Assembly: GCF_016919175.1 (NCBI RefSeq)
Contig: NZ_JAFFPU010000020.1
Coordinates: 1-47,221 of the forward strand
From: Leptospira ainlahdjerensis
GTDB lineage: Bacteria > Spirochaetota > Leptospiria > Leptospirales > Leptospiraceae
Length of the DNA stretch: 47,221 nt
Direction: 5' to 3'
Positions 39,250-47,221 of this stretch are shown here, in pieces. Made by a program: the position numbers and the translations under genes. Each line of letters opens with the position of its first letter. Position 1 is the stretch's first letter. The notes under the pieces are model-generated. The model saw only the letters and a program-made list of their open reading frames with translations. It made no database searches and had not been told where the DNA came from.

Positions 39250-39704
39250 CATTCTTCGAATATTCCTTTTTTTGAATGCTTTGGGCGAGTCCCGCTTTCA
39301 GCTCCCCCGAAAGCAAAAACGAATCGATTCAGGGAGCGGGACCGGGCTCTCCGCTCCAATCTGAGATGCGCTGTCCCGAATCCACCAAAAGCGCATCTCA
39401 GGATTTCCGCTTCGATCCCTCTCGCGTGTCCGTTTCGAACCAAACGATGCGCCCAAAAAAAACGGAACAGGGGTTCAAAGGCCGATCCTCGGGAGAGGTT
39501 CTCAAAAAATTTCCCGGTTTTAAAAAGAAGAAATGTGTCTTCAAACTTTGTAAAGAGGCGCCAATCGTAGTAAAAACGGAGGAGTTCCCACAAAATTCCC
39601 TCCGCAAAAAAAAGCGGCTTACGAACTTTCCAAAAGACGTATCGTTCTCAAATTCCGAATGGGAGTTCCCACATTTTTCAGATTTTAGGGCGATCTCAAA
39701 ACGT
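39250..39704. other. Gap with two repeat cores between DUF1499 and a lipoprotein gene
   Basis: A 455-base convergent gap. Two copies of the core in reverse orientation, GGAGTTCCCACA at 39581-39592 and GGGAGTTCCCACA at 39661-39673, flank CTCCGCAAAA, a segment also seen before the core at 4671. The open frames on both strands, such as the minus-strand frame starting MWELLRFYYDW, are built by the repeat and look like artefacts. No gene is called. Confidence 0.55.
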
Positions 39705-40580
39705 TCAAAGACTTCCGTCGATCTCTTCGATCTTCAAGTCGTCGTTAAAAACGGAACCGGTGGAAACGCTCGGAGGCGCGTAGAGACCGAAATGAAGTTG
39801 TGAAACCGTTTTTTTTCTACAATAAACCTTGGCCTGCGAAACGAGAGTTCCATTCTGCCAGACCTTAACCACACCTTCTGGATTTTGAAAATCCAAAAAA
39901 ACTTTGAGTTGAACCCACTGAGACTTCGGATACGGAAGAGAAGAAGTTTGAAAGGAAGTAACTTTCTGGCCAGTGGAAGGAACGTGCATGAGATGAACAA
40001 AACCTTCCTGACTCAAATTCACAAGGACGGGGCCGTTCCAGGAATCCGAAGCGTCGTCGGCGATCGTAGCAAAACTAAACCATTCGTTTTCGGGAGACAT
40101 CTTTCGAAGATTCATATCCAACCAAACGTTGAATGTGATCAAAACCGGAGTTACAAAACTGCCTCCCGAAGTTTTGTGAAGTTGAATCGTAGGATATCCA
40201 CGGTGATTGTTGTTGATCCAAGGATTGCTCGGATTGTAAGCGGAATAAATCCAACCTTTATGGGACTTGGCTCCGCTCAAAACCTGTTCCGAAGAAAGAT
40301 CGTGAGAAGCGCTTCCTTGATAATTTTGAGGAACGATATAAAAATTCGAAAAATCATTCACGGATTCAAAAGAAGTAAAAAAGGTCCGATTAGTTCCGGT
40401 TCTCGAAAGGTTTGCCTCCGGTGAACACTGAGCTTGGTTGTAAGCTCCTAAAAGAAGCAGGTTCTCCAAGGAAGTCTCTTCTTCGTTTTGATTGCAGAAG
40501 TTCGCGAAGAAGAGACAAACAAAGAAAAAAAATAAGGTTCTGGTTCTTGAATAAAAAAAAGGTTTGGAAGGAGTTTGCAT
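39705..40580 (-). CDS. Putative lipoprotein with a lectin-like beta fold
   Basis: A 291-residue protein if read from ATG 40580; an in-frame ATG 23 codons upstream would give 314 residues, but its extra segment is a second hydrophobic stretch and unneeded. The signal ends ANFC with Cys29, a Phe-rich spirochaete lipobox. The mature part from residue 55 is beta-rich, with FTSFESVNDFSNFYIVPQNY, KGWIYSAYNPSNPW, WVQLKVFLDFQNPEGVVKVWQNGTLV and LHFGLYAPPSVSTGSVFNDDLKI segments that fit a concanavalin-A-like (jelly-roll) fold such as the polysaccharide-lyase or laminin-G groups. The ligand is unknown. Confidence 0.72.
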   Translation of the reverse strand: MQTPSKPFFYSRTRTLFFFFVCLFFANFCNQNEEETSLENLLLLGAYNQAQCSPEANLSRTGTNRTFFTSFESVNDFSNFYIVPQNYQGSASHDLSSEQVLSGAKSHKGWIYSAYNPSNPWINNNHRGYPTIQLHKTSGGSFVTPVLITFNVWLDMNLRKMSPENEWFSFATIADDASDSWNGPVLVNLSQEGFVHLMHVPSTGQKVTSFQTSSLPYPKSQWVQLKVFLDFQNPEGVVKVWQNGTLVSQAKVYCRKKTVSQLHFGLYAPPSVSTGSVFNDDLKIEEIDGSL

Positions 40581-40732
40581 TGGTTTCTTTCTTTTAAGAA
40601 GACTTCCAAAAGAGAAAGTAAAAAAAACAATCAACCCCCTAAGGGACATCCATCAAAAAAAAGTGGAACCGAGTTTGGATCTTTCTCTTTTTAGAAAATT
40701 CTTTCCCAAAAAGAGAGACTCAAAAAACGAAC

Positions 40733-42457
40733 TCAACCTTTCAAGAAGTTCATCGTTTCCTGTAAATTTTTTGCGATCTGCAAAAGGCTCACCGCGCTTC
40801 CTGCGATCTCCTCCGAATTGGCCGCGCTGTTCTGGACCGTAATCGAAATATTGGAAACCGCATTTGCGGTTTCGGTGATCGCGACCTTCTGCTCTTTTAC
40901 TGAATTTCGAATGTCTTCCGACTTCGCGTCAACTTGATCCACACCGAAACGGATCTTCTCTTTTTTCTCCTGTTGAAGTTCCATCGTAGCCACAATCTGA
41001 TTGGAAGATTCCTTTAAGTGCTCCAGTCCGCTCAAAATTTCAGCGTAAACCGCCACAGAATTTTCCACAATTCTTCTTCCGGTCTCAATTTCTGCGTTAC
41101 TCGTCTTTATCAACTCTTCGATCGTCATCGCACTTGAATCCGTCTGTTCCGCGAGTCTTGTGATCTCGCTCGCGACCACCGCAAAACCCCTCCCGTGTTC
41201 TCCCGCCCTCGCCGCCTCGATAGCCGCGTTTAATGCTAGTAAATTCACCTTTTCGGAAATTTCCTTAATGATCGCGGTGATGGATTGCATTTCCACGGAA
41301 CTACTCTCGATCTTTTCCATCGTATCGGCTAAATCTCCCATCGTCTTCTTACCGGAGTCGGTTTTGAGATACATCTCCGAAATTTTGTTCAAAGAATTCT
41401 TTACGGCTTCTCCGACTTTGTTGATCATTCCTTCGAGTTCTCGCATCTCTCCGTTAAACGAAGAAATCAGAGCATACTGGGATTCCGCGTTTTGATTTAC
41501 GTATTCCATCCCGGAGCTGATCTCTTCCACAGAAGCTGAAATTTCTTCCACGGAAGCGGATTCGGATTGAGCGTTGGAAGAAAGATGATCGGCCGCTTGA
41601 GAAAGTTGTTCCGAAGAAGCGACGATACTTTCCGAAAAGTTAAGAATTGTATCCAACATCTCCTTAACTTTGATCTGAAAAAGACGAAAGGCTATGAGTA
41701 ATAAATAGAGTTCGTCCTTCTTGTTGGAATCTTCGACCACGTCGACCGGATGAGAAAAGTCTGCCTCTTTGATCGCGCGGCTCACCGAGTTCAAACCCTT
41801 GACAAGGTGAATCGAATAAACGATCGCAATCAGAAGAATATAACTCAGAGTCAAACCGGAAAGAAAAATAAAAACGATCCCGCTAAAAGAGAATTCCTTC
41901 TCGGCTTTGATATAGATCTTATCCGTAATTCTCAACTGGACTTGGATCAACTCCTCTATCTTTTCGGTGACGGGATCGATCTTCGAATACAAACGGTTAT
42001 CGGCAAACGCGCCCAGACCTGCAAAGTCTTTTGCGAGCATCAAAGCGCGAGCTTCAGCGGTCGCGGAATTCGAAGCTTCAAAAAGAGGGTTCAGCTCTTG
42101 GATGATCGCGCGTTCTTCCGGGACAAGATGGGTCGCATTGTAAGACGTCCATTCTTTCTGAATTCCGGAAGTCGCCTTATCCAAATTGGCCACACCTTCT
42201 TCGGGTGTAAACGCTCCGCTTCTAACTTTGTGAACACAATCCACGATAAAGATCGCGTAAAGGTCCGAAATTTTTTTGAGCTGTTTGAGAGGAATGACTC
42301 GATCTTCATAGATCGTTTCTATATCTTCGATCCTGTCTTTTGTATTGATCAATGCAAGCGCCACCAACACTGCGATCGGAATCAGAACCGATCCGAAAAG
42401 AAGGATCAATTTTTTTCGAATTCCAAACCTTTGAATGATTCCATAAAGTGTTTTCAT
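40733..42457 (-). CDS. Methyl-accepting chemotaxis protein
   Basis: A 574-residue chemoreceptor. Membrane helices at about 18-38 and 190-212 bracket a periplasmic four-helix-bundle sensor domain (4HB type). A HAMP-like linker (about 215-270) leads to the cytoplasmic signalling domain with two conserved methylation-type helices and the invariant hairpin [43 protein letters not shown], in pieces, which binds CheA and CheW. It is a single gene with a sigma-70 type promoter immediately upstream. The ligand is unknown. There is no pentapeptide tail for CheR docking. Confidence 0.96.
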   Translation of the reverse strand: MKTLYGIIQRFGIRKKLILLFGSVLIPIAVLVALALINTKDRIEDIETIYEDRVIPLKQLKKISDLYAIFIVDCVHKVRSGAFTPEEGVANLDKATSGIQKEWTSYNATHLVPEERAIIQELNPLFEASNSATAEARALMLAKDFAGLGAFADNRLYSKIDPVTEKIEELIQVQLRITDKIYIKAEKEFSFSGIVFIFLSGLTLSYILLIAIVYSIHLVKGLNSVSRAIKEADFSHPVDVVEDSNKKDELYLLLIAFRLFQIKVKEMLDTILNFSESIVASSEQLSQAADHLSSNAQSESASVEEISASVEEISSGMEYVNQNAESQYALISSFNGEMRELEGMINKVGEAVKNSLNKISEMYLKTDSGKKTMGDLADTMEKIESSSVEMQSITAIIKEISEKVNLLALNAAIEAARAGEHGRGFAVVASEITRLAEQTDSSAMTIEELIKTSNAEIETGRRIVENSVAVYAEILSGLEHLKESSNQIVATMELQQEKKEKIRFGVDQVDAKSEDIRNSVKEQKVAITETANAVSNISITVQNSAANSEEIAGSAVSLLQIAKNLQETMNFLKG

Positions 42458-42474
42458 ATGTTTTAAGGGCGCTC

Positions 42475-42503
42475 ATACTAATATAACTTAAGAGGTGAGT
42501 CAA
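42475..42503 (-). promoter_or_regulatory. Sigma-70-type promoter of the chemoreceptor gene
   Basis: On the minus strand TTGACT (42498-42503) and TAGTAT (42475-42480) are separated by exactly 17 bases. Transcription would begin near 42468, only about 10 bases before the ATG, which has no clear Shine-Dalgarno sequence, so the message may be nearly leaderless. Confidence 0.6.
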
Positions 42504-42761
42504 GTGTTTTCACTTTGGATTCAGTTTTATCGAGTTCGAGATTATAAACTGATGCAAGTGAATTCGAACGGAAAGAATTTATTAAACCGAAATAAGTAGA
42601 ATGAAAAAGATCGAATTTTATCGAATGAAAGAGACACGAGTTGATAGCGACCGAAACGATAAAACAAAAGCGAGAATAAACTCATATTTTGAAAAGACAA
42701 CGAAAACAAACCTAGGCCAAATTTTTGGCGTTTTAAAATCAAAAACGGGAATAGAATCGGA

Positions 42762-43430
42762 TCAAGAGACGGGCTTTTCGTTTCTAAGATCGCCTTTCAG
42801 ACGTTTTCCGAAAACTTCCGGATAAAAATCCTTCAGACCTTGGATTACAAATTCAAAGGGAAAGTCATCGAAAACACCTCTTTGATTTACGTATTCCATA
42901 AACTTCTTTCCCTTCCCGTCAAAGGAATGGAAAACGTTGTCCTTGGTTCCGTCAAAATCAAGAGGTTCCACGCCGAACTTTCTGCAAAGATCCTGATCAA
43001 AAACGGGAGTGGCTTTGATCCAATTTCCGTCTATTAGAATTTCTGCATATCCATGAAAGGCGAAAGTTGTGGTTCCCAAAACTTGAATCAAACGTTCACT
43101 CGCGAGATGATTGACAACGTCCGCAAATCCGATCTTCGAAGGAAAACCTAAGGCCCTAGCACCCGCCGCAAAAAGAAGGGATTTTGGAATACAGTAGTTT
43201 TGTTTACTCTCCGCGATCGAACTTGCACGATACGATTCTTTAGAATCCGTAACCACGTAAGGATTGTATCGAATCCGATCCCTCACTCCCAAATAAAACT
43301 CCTTCAGTTTTTCCAGAGGAGAATTTTTCGGACTTGTACATTCTTCTATAAACTTGAGGACGGACGGAGAATCGTGATCGAAATAAAACGTGGAGAGTAG
43401 GTAAGAATCCGAAGCTTTCTTAGTTTCCAT
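42762..43430 (-). CDS. Transglutaminase-like cysteine peptidase domain protein
   Basis: A 222-residue cytoplasmic protein with a transglutaminase-like fold. The catalytic triad is visible: Cys80 in ESKQNYCIPKSLLFAAGARALG, His126 in FHGYAEI and Asp145 in ATPVFD. Family members are proteases, transglutaminases or peptide N-glycanases. No signal sequence is present, so it acts inside the cell. It lies alone between two promoters. What it processes is unknown. Confidence 0.9.
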   Translation of the reverse strand: METKKASDSYLLSTFYFDHDSPSVLKFIEECTSPKNSPLEKLKEFYLGVRDRIRYNPYVVTDSKESYRASSIAESKQNYCIPKSLLFAAGARALGFPSKIGFADVVNHLASERLIQVLGTTTFAFHGYAEILIDGNWIKATPVFDQDLCRKFGVEPLDFDGTKDNVFHSFDGKGKKFMEYVNQRGVFDDFPFEFVIQGLKDFYPEVFGKRLKGDLRNEKPVS

Positions 43431-43836
43431 CCCGAACCTTAAAGAAACATAGGTTCAACTTCCATGTTTTGTTAAACAAACTTTGCGTCCACCGGGATTC
43501 GAATTCAAAAAATCAAAGGAAGCAAGAGGTCGGATCTTTTTTTATGTAGACCTGGAATTTTAAGTTTGGTAAGAATTCGTTTTGTAACATTCTCTTCCGA
43601 AAGTAAAACATCAAAACTAATGGCTCAGACAAATTAAAGAATGATTCAATAAAAGAGAATGTTTACCGATTGAGTTCCATCAAACGATAGAGAATTGTTT
43701 GAAAGAGAGTGATCGTTTTATAAAGAATCGTCTACCTTCCGGGTTATCGGGAGTTGGTTCCGATAAAAACGGTTTCTTTATTTTTGATTTTTTATGAAGA
43801 CCCTTCCGCACAAATCTGGAAATGAAAATCAAAACT
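43431..43836. other. Gap upstream of the cytochrome-like operon
   Basis: A gap of about 400 bases with no supported gene. A CCACCGGGATTCGAAT run at about 43490 recalls a tRNA T-arm on the minus strand, but the pairing strand is wrong, so I reject it. The promoter of the cytochrome/YceI operon should be in the right half of this gap. Confidence 0.45.
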
Positions 43837-43857
43837 CTTTGCGAACCTTTCGCAAAG
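43837..43857 (+). promoter_or_regulatory. Hairpin in the leader of the cytochrome-like operon
   Basis: CTTTGCGAA (43837-43845) pairs exactly with TTCGCAAAG (43849-43857) around CCT. It ends 7 bases before the AGGAG site and 18 bases before the ATG, so in mRNA it would sit next to the ribosome entry site, or in DNA it could be an operator. Confidence 0.55.
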
Positions 43858-43875
43858 TATTCATAGGAGAATATT

Positions 43876-44304
43876 ATGAATCAAATTCAAAATCGTGCGT
43901 TTATCGGCGTCGTTCTGCTTTGCGCGTTTACACTGTTCGGGAATTGTGAAAGTGAGAAGAGCTCGGATAAGGAAGATCCTTTGAAAAATCTCGCACTCCT
44001 CTTAGGTTCCAGCGCTCCTCTTACCGAAGTTACGGACGCGGATTGTACGGATCCGGCTCCTGCGTTCTCTACACTCGGTCAAGCCGGAACAACCGCCACT
44101 TGCGCGAGCTGCCATAGCGCAACAAACGCGAACGCGGGTTTTGACATCACTTCTTTCAACGGCGTAAGAAACAGGGTCACCGTTGGAAATCCGAAAGCAA
44201 GTTTGCTCTTTACTAAGATCAATACGGGATCGATGAGACTCTACAACACGAACTCGATCAATAAAGCGATCTATTGCTGGACTCTCAAAGGAGCCAACCC
44301 TTGA
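43876..44304 (+). CDS. C-type-cytochrome-like lipoprotein
   Basis: A 142-residue lipoprotein with lipobox LFGNC (Cys24). It carries one CxxCH motif, C76-A-S-C79-H80, which would bind c-type haem, and a C-terminal segment [17 protein letters not shown] followed by [12 protein letters not shown], which parallels the end of small c-type cytochrome domains of the surface-protein type ('VVPGdp..SlL...i..g.MP' and 'I..WI..GA'). Met near residue 122 could be the distal haem ligand. AGGAG precedes ATG 43876. It is first in a coupled operon with YceI and DUF5777 proteins, which fits electron transfer at the outer membrane or periplasm. Confidence 0.82.
   Translation: MNQIQNRAFIGVVLLCAFTLFGNCESEKSSDKEDPLKNLALLLGSSAPLTEVTDADCTDPAPAFSTLGQAGTTATCASCHSATNANAGFDITSFNGVRNRVTVGNPKASLLFTKINTGSMRLYNTNSINKAIYCWTLKGANP
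44287..44293 (+). promoter_or_regulatory. Ribosome-binding site of the YceI gene inside the preceding gene
   Basis: AAAGGAG at 44287-44293 lies in the last codons of the cytochrome-like gene, 7 bases before a TTG start at 44301 that overlaps its TGA stop (TTGA). It decides the start of the YceI gene and couples the two. Confidence 0.8.
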
Positions 44305-44870
44305 TTTTTCCGCAAACAAAAACGGTCGTGTTTCTTTGTGGGATCGTTTTTACGATCTCAACAACGACCGCTCTTCTTTCGGAAAAAAAGACGAAAGAGC
44401 TGGTCGTCAAAGAAGCGAATATACAGTTTTTAAGCGAGGCTCCCCAGGAAACGATTCGTGGAACGGTTTCGAAAGTCGAAGGTTCCGCGAACTTGGATAC
44501 GAAGAAGGTTGTCATCCGTGTCGATCTCAATGCATTGAGCGTTCCCAATCGAATGATGAACAATCACATGCACGAGAATTATCTCGAAACGGAACAACAT
44601 CCGATCGCATCCTTCGCGGGAGTGATTACAAAATGGGATCTTAAATCGAAAACGGTTGAAATCGAAGGCGAACTCGGCTTACACGGAATCACCAAAAAGA
44701 ATTTTAAGATCCAAGGTACCATTGAGGAGAAGGATAAAGACTTTTTGATTCGTTCGAATTTTGAAATTCTTCTTACGGATTTTAAAATCGAAATTCCGAA
44801 ATTAGTGATCTTAAAACTCAATGAGAAAATTCGAATCGAAACCAATATCTTATGGCAGAACAAAGAATGA
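44301..44870 (+). CDS. YceI-family protein
   Basis: A 189-residue exported YceI-like protein, a lipocalin-like barrel that carries an isoprenoid in other bacteria. TTG 44301 is the start: it has an ideal AAAGGAG site and overlaps the previous stop. The signal peptide ends near [25 protein letters not shown] and the terminal [26 protein letters not shown] match the family, as do [18 protein letters not shown] and [15 protein letters not shown], typical of the 'DPxHSxxxF...Yl.v..yP.i.F' layout. The stop codon overlaps the likely DUF5777 start (ATGA). Confidence 0.9.
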   Translation: MIFPQTKTVVFLCGIVFTISTTTALLSEKKTKELVVKEANIQFLSEAPQETIRGTVSKVEGSANLDTKKVVIRVDLNALSVPNRMMNNHMHENYLETEQHPIASFAGVITKWDLKSKTVEIEGELGLHGITKKNFKIQGTIEEKDKDFLIRSNFEILLTDFKIEIPKLVILKLNEKIRIETNILWQNKE

Positions 44871-45937
44871 ATGATCTCGCTTTTCGTCTTATCGCCCCCC
44901 TTATCTTTCTTGCGTTCGTTTTTCCTGCGTTCTCTCAAGAACAAAGAAAATCAGCATTCTTAGGAAGCAGTTTGATTCACATGCCAAGTACGGAAGACGT
45001 GGGAAAAAACGGTCTGGACTTCCGGTTCAATCACCGTTTTGGAGACGCAAAATCCACTTCCTATGACTTTTTCGGTTTGGACAACGGAGCCAATACTCAA
45101 CTTTCCTTGGACTACGGGGTCACCGATCGAATCACCGTCGGGATCGCAAGAACGTCTTTTCAAAAAACTTACGAAGCGAGATCCAAAATCCGTATGCTCA
45201 CCCAGGATTCGGGCTTTCCGGTGACCGTGAGTTTTTTCGGAGTTTTTGGCCAGGAGACTTCGAAACAGGAACAATTTTTCGGTCCGCATCTTCGGCCTTC
45301 GACCGGAATTCCGACCTTGGATTCGAATCTTGAAAAACAGTTAAACACTTATGAACTCAGTTATACGGATCGTCAGAGCACGCTTGCGTCTTTTTTGATT
45401 TCAAGAAGATTCAACGACGTTCTTTCAATCCAAGTTTCTCCTATGTTCGTTCACCGTAACTACGTCAAAGATCATATTTCCAACGATAGAACCGGTTTGG
45501 ATGTTTCGTTTCGTCTTCATCTTTTTAAAAGAGTGGACTTTACGTTTGCTACGATTCTCACTCCGAAAAGGGATTACGTTGGAGATTCTTACACGAGTGA
45601 AGATAGAAAAACCAAAATCGGCGGTGTGGAATATTCTGCTTCCGAAGTGAACGATCTGATCGCGAGAGGAAAATCGATCGATGCGCTTGTGAACAATATT
45701 CTTCTTTCAAAACCTGTGGAGTATTCCACGGTTCCTTTGAGTTTCGGCGTGGACTTCGAAACGGGCGGTCACGTCTTTCAGTTTTTTGTCACGAACAGCC
45801 GCGCGATCGCCCATACTCAACTTCTGAGAGGCGCGGATTACAACTACGATAAAAAGGAATGGACGATCGGTTTTAACATCCATCGTTATTTTTCTCTGGA
45901 AAGTTCCGAAAAATCGCCTACCGAAAAAACCAACTAA
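44867..45937 (+). CDS. DUF5777 family beta-barrel protein
   Basis: A 356-residue exported protein. The signal peptide is [24 protein letters not shown], and the mature part opens [24 protein letters not shown], then [37 protein letters not shown], the DUF5777 pattern. The remainder alternates strand-like segments and aromatic ends, so an outer-membrane barrel is likely. I chose ATG 44867, which overlaps the YceI stop (ATGA); ATG 44852 would lengthen the protein by five residues inside the YceI gene. In other bacteria DUF5777 genes often follow YceI genes and cytochromes, as here. Confidence 0.85.
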   Translation: MNDLAFRLIAPLIFLAFVFPAFSQEQRKSAFLGSSLIHMPSTEDVGKNGLDFRFNHRFGDAKSTSYDFFGLDNGANTQLSLDYGVTDRITVGIARTSFQKTYEARSKIRMLTQDSGFPVTVSFFGVFGQETSKQEQFFGPHLRPSTGIPTLDSNLEKQLNTYELSYTDRQSTLASFLISRRFNDVLSIQVSPMFVHRNYVKDHISNDRTGLDVSFRLHLFKRVDFTFATILTPKRDYVGDSYTSEDRKTKIGGVEYSASEVNDLIARGKSIDALVNNILLSKPVEYSTVPLSFGVDFETGGHVFQFFVTNSRAIAHTQLLRGADYNYDKKEWTIGFNIHRYFSLESSEKSPTEKTN

Positions 45938-45948
45938 AAAAGAAGGGT

Positions 45949-47217
45949 TTAACCGCCCTTCGCCATAAGATATTTTTCCATAAACTCGGTGATATCTTTG
46001 ATGTTTCGATTGATCATCTTTCTGAGTTCGGGAGGAATGTTTTGGGATTTGATGACTCGATAGTAGTTGAGCGCGTTTTTCAACATTTTTCTTCTGGCAA
46101 ATTCCTGAGCTTTTACGAGCATAGGTTTGTATTTATAGTATGAGTATTCCATAATACTGTAATTCTTAGAAAGTTTAAATGCATGAGGAATTTTTCCGAA
46201 ATCGTAAGTCAGAGTTAAGAAAGGCGCGTCGTCCACTTCCGGAGGTTTTAACTCCAAAATACCGTGGATCATACGAGGCTCTTCTTCCTTGGAACCCCCC
46301 GATTCTTCTCCTCCTTCTTCGTTTTCCTCCCCTTCTTCGCCGAAAGGTTCGAGTCCGCCTTCCAATACTTCGATCTCGGGCGCTTCCTCTTCTCCCGGCG
46401 GAGTCGCAGGCGCGAGGTGAGGAATTTCGGGGGTAGATTCCGCGGTCTTTTGATATTCCGGATCGGGAAGACCTATTTTAGGAAGTTCTAATGGTTTTGT
46501 TTCCTTTTCCGGCGTCTCGGAAGGCGCGGGAAGAGAATCGATTTTGAGTTCTCCCAAAGGAGAAAGAGGCGCAGTCTTCGGGAGTTCTTCTTCCGGACGG
46601 AGGGTTTTATCAGTCGGATCGGGGAGCCGGATCGGAACCAGTTCGATCTTAGGAATTACCGGAGCTAAAAAAGGAGGAAGGTCGTCCCGAACGGGAGCGT
46701 CCGGCCAGAGAAGGTCTTCGGTTTCCGGAGGATTCTGCTGAGGAGGAGCTTCCTCTCTTTCTCTTTTTTTCTGTTCTACTTTTTGTTTGAGATATTCGTC
46801 TCTCTGTTTGAAGAGATCCTCTTTTCTTCTGTCATCTCCGTCTCGGCGGTCCTTACGATTCGGATCTTGTCCTCTTCGATCTCCTCCGGACCTTCGGCTT
46901 TCTCCCGTGCGTCTATCGACAAGAGGAAGGTCTTTGAACTTCTCCCATTCTTCCGAAAAAAAAGTATCTTCGGGAAGATCCATCGCGTTGGGATCCAGAT
47001 GTTCTTCGGGAAAAGAAGCCTGTCCCGGAAGACCACTGCTTTCGCCTGGAGTAGCTCCACCACCTGAGGGAAAACCTCCCGAACCCGGCGCACCCAAACC
47101 GGAAGGAGCTGCTGCTCCCCCACTGCCGCCGCCCGGACTTCCGACTCCGATTCCTCTCGGAGATCTGGTCCGTGCCATCAAGGACATCAGTGAATCTTTA
47201 GGCGACACGATCTCCAA
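45949..47217 (-). CDS. Proline-rich protein with a helical C-terminal domain, start possibly beyond the window
   Basis: An up to 422-residue protein read to the edge of the window. The N-terminal half is low-complexity: Gly/Ser/Pro-rich, then a strongly charged RRTGESRRSGGDRRGQDP segment (about 105-130), then a Pro/Glu-rich stretch. The last 100 residues form a compact helical domain, with DAPFLTLTYDFGKIPHAFKLSKNYSIMEYSYYKYKPMLVKAQEFARRKMLKNALNYYRVI in pieces, that resembles a TPR-like fold. No signal sequence was seen. The codon at 47217 is TTG, and ATG codons lie a few residues in, so the true start may be any of these or outside the window. The function is unknown. Confidence 0.65.
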   Translation of the reverse strand: MEIVSPKDSLMSLMARTRSPRGIGVGSPGGGSGGAAAPSGLGAPGSGGFPSGGGATPGESSGLPGQASFPEEHLDPNAMDLPEDTFFSEEWEKFKDLPLVDRRTGESRRSGGDRRGQDPNRKDRRDGDDRRKEDLFKQRDEYLKQKVEQKKREREEAPPQQNPPETEDLLWPDAPVRDDLPPFLAPVIPKIELVPIRLPDPTDKTLRPEEELPKTAPLSPLGELKIDSLPAPSETPEKETKPLELPKIGLPDPEYQKTAESTPEIPHLAPATPPGEEEAPEIEVLEGGLEPFGEEGEENEEGGEESGGSKEEEPRMIHGILELKPPEVDDAPFLTLTYDFGKIPHAFKLSKNYSIMEYSYYKYKPMLVKAQEFARRKMLKNALNYYRVIKSQNIPPELRKMINRNIKDITEFMEKYLMAKGG

Positions 47218-47221
47218 GGGT

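Noticed and set aside
39105..39593. A minus-strand open frame beginning MWELLRFYYDW
   Set aside because: The start is produced by the GGAGTTCCCACA repeat core and the frame overlaps the DUF1499 gene on the other strand. This type of frame is a repeat artefact.
41750..42466. A 238-residue plus-strand frame opposite the chemoreceptor gene
   Set aside because: It is the mirror frame of a strongly conserved coding sequence and has basic, irregular composition.
43485..43510. A CCACCGGGATTCGAAT run that recalls a tRNA T-arm and 3' end
   Set aside because: The bases before TTCGAAT on the minus strand do not pair with those after it, and no D-arm or anticodon arm precedes it. It is not a tRNA.

Overview
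The window looks like chromosome of a spirochaete, almost certainly Leptospira. The evidence is spirochaete-style lipoboxes (a Cys after N, G or F at residues 17-41) on many large exported proteins, frequent TTG/GTG starts, A-rich coding with moderate G+C, a fatty-acid beta-oxidation module, a PerR-type box in front of a 2-Cys peroxiredoxin, and intergenic palindromes built on GGAACTCC. The species cannot be decided from the sequence alone. No rRNA, tRNA, insertion sequence, phage gene or CRISPR array was found. Most of the window reads as ordinary core chromosome.

Layout. 0-3.7 kb: a TPR-like lipoprotein, an AtpZ-like membrane protein and signal peptidase I on the minus strand, then a HpcH/HpaI-like protein and a TetR regulator in a plus-strand pair. 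3.7-5.1 kb: a gene-free stretch with three degenerate tandem units of a structured repeat, followed by a CorA-type transporter. 6.7-11 kb: a LytS/LytTR two-component pair, divergent from an outer-membrane barrel gene and a FecR-domain protein that ends in a CxxCH motif and a clear terminator. 11.2-13.6 kb: a membrane-anchored SUKH protein and a sulfide:quinone oxidoreductase-like flavoprotein with a small partner gene. 14-20.6 kb: two giant lipoproteins in one operon, with an operator-like upstream region. 21-22 kb: a TMEM43 homologue.

22.4-27 kb: a TetR regulator divergent from 2,4-dienoyl-CoA reductase and acyl-CoA dehydrogenase, with two 19-bp inverted operator copies between them. 27-35.3 kb: a DUF2079 membrane protein, a six-TPR protein, a 1325-residue histidine kinase with six PAS domains and a GAF domain, and a DUF1566 lipoprotein. 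35.7-38.4 kb: a lone SufB, a fourth copy of the structured repeat, and the peroxiredoxin with its PerR box. 38.4-43.4 kb: a DUF1499 protein set among repeat cores, a lipoprotein, a chemotaxis receptor with a good sigma-70 promoter, and a transglutaminase-like protein. 43.9-45.9 kb: a translationally coupled operon of a c-type-cytochrome-like lipoprotein, a YceI protein and a DUF5777 barrel protein. The end of the window holds a proline-rich protein that may be cut by the boundary.

The least explained signals are the composite intergenic repeat (three tandem copies before corA, one between sufB and the peroxiredoxin, scattered cores around DUF1499), the layered palindrome and direct-repeat region ahead of the giant lipoprotein operon, and the pairing of a FecR domain with a haem-type CxxCH tail.
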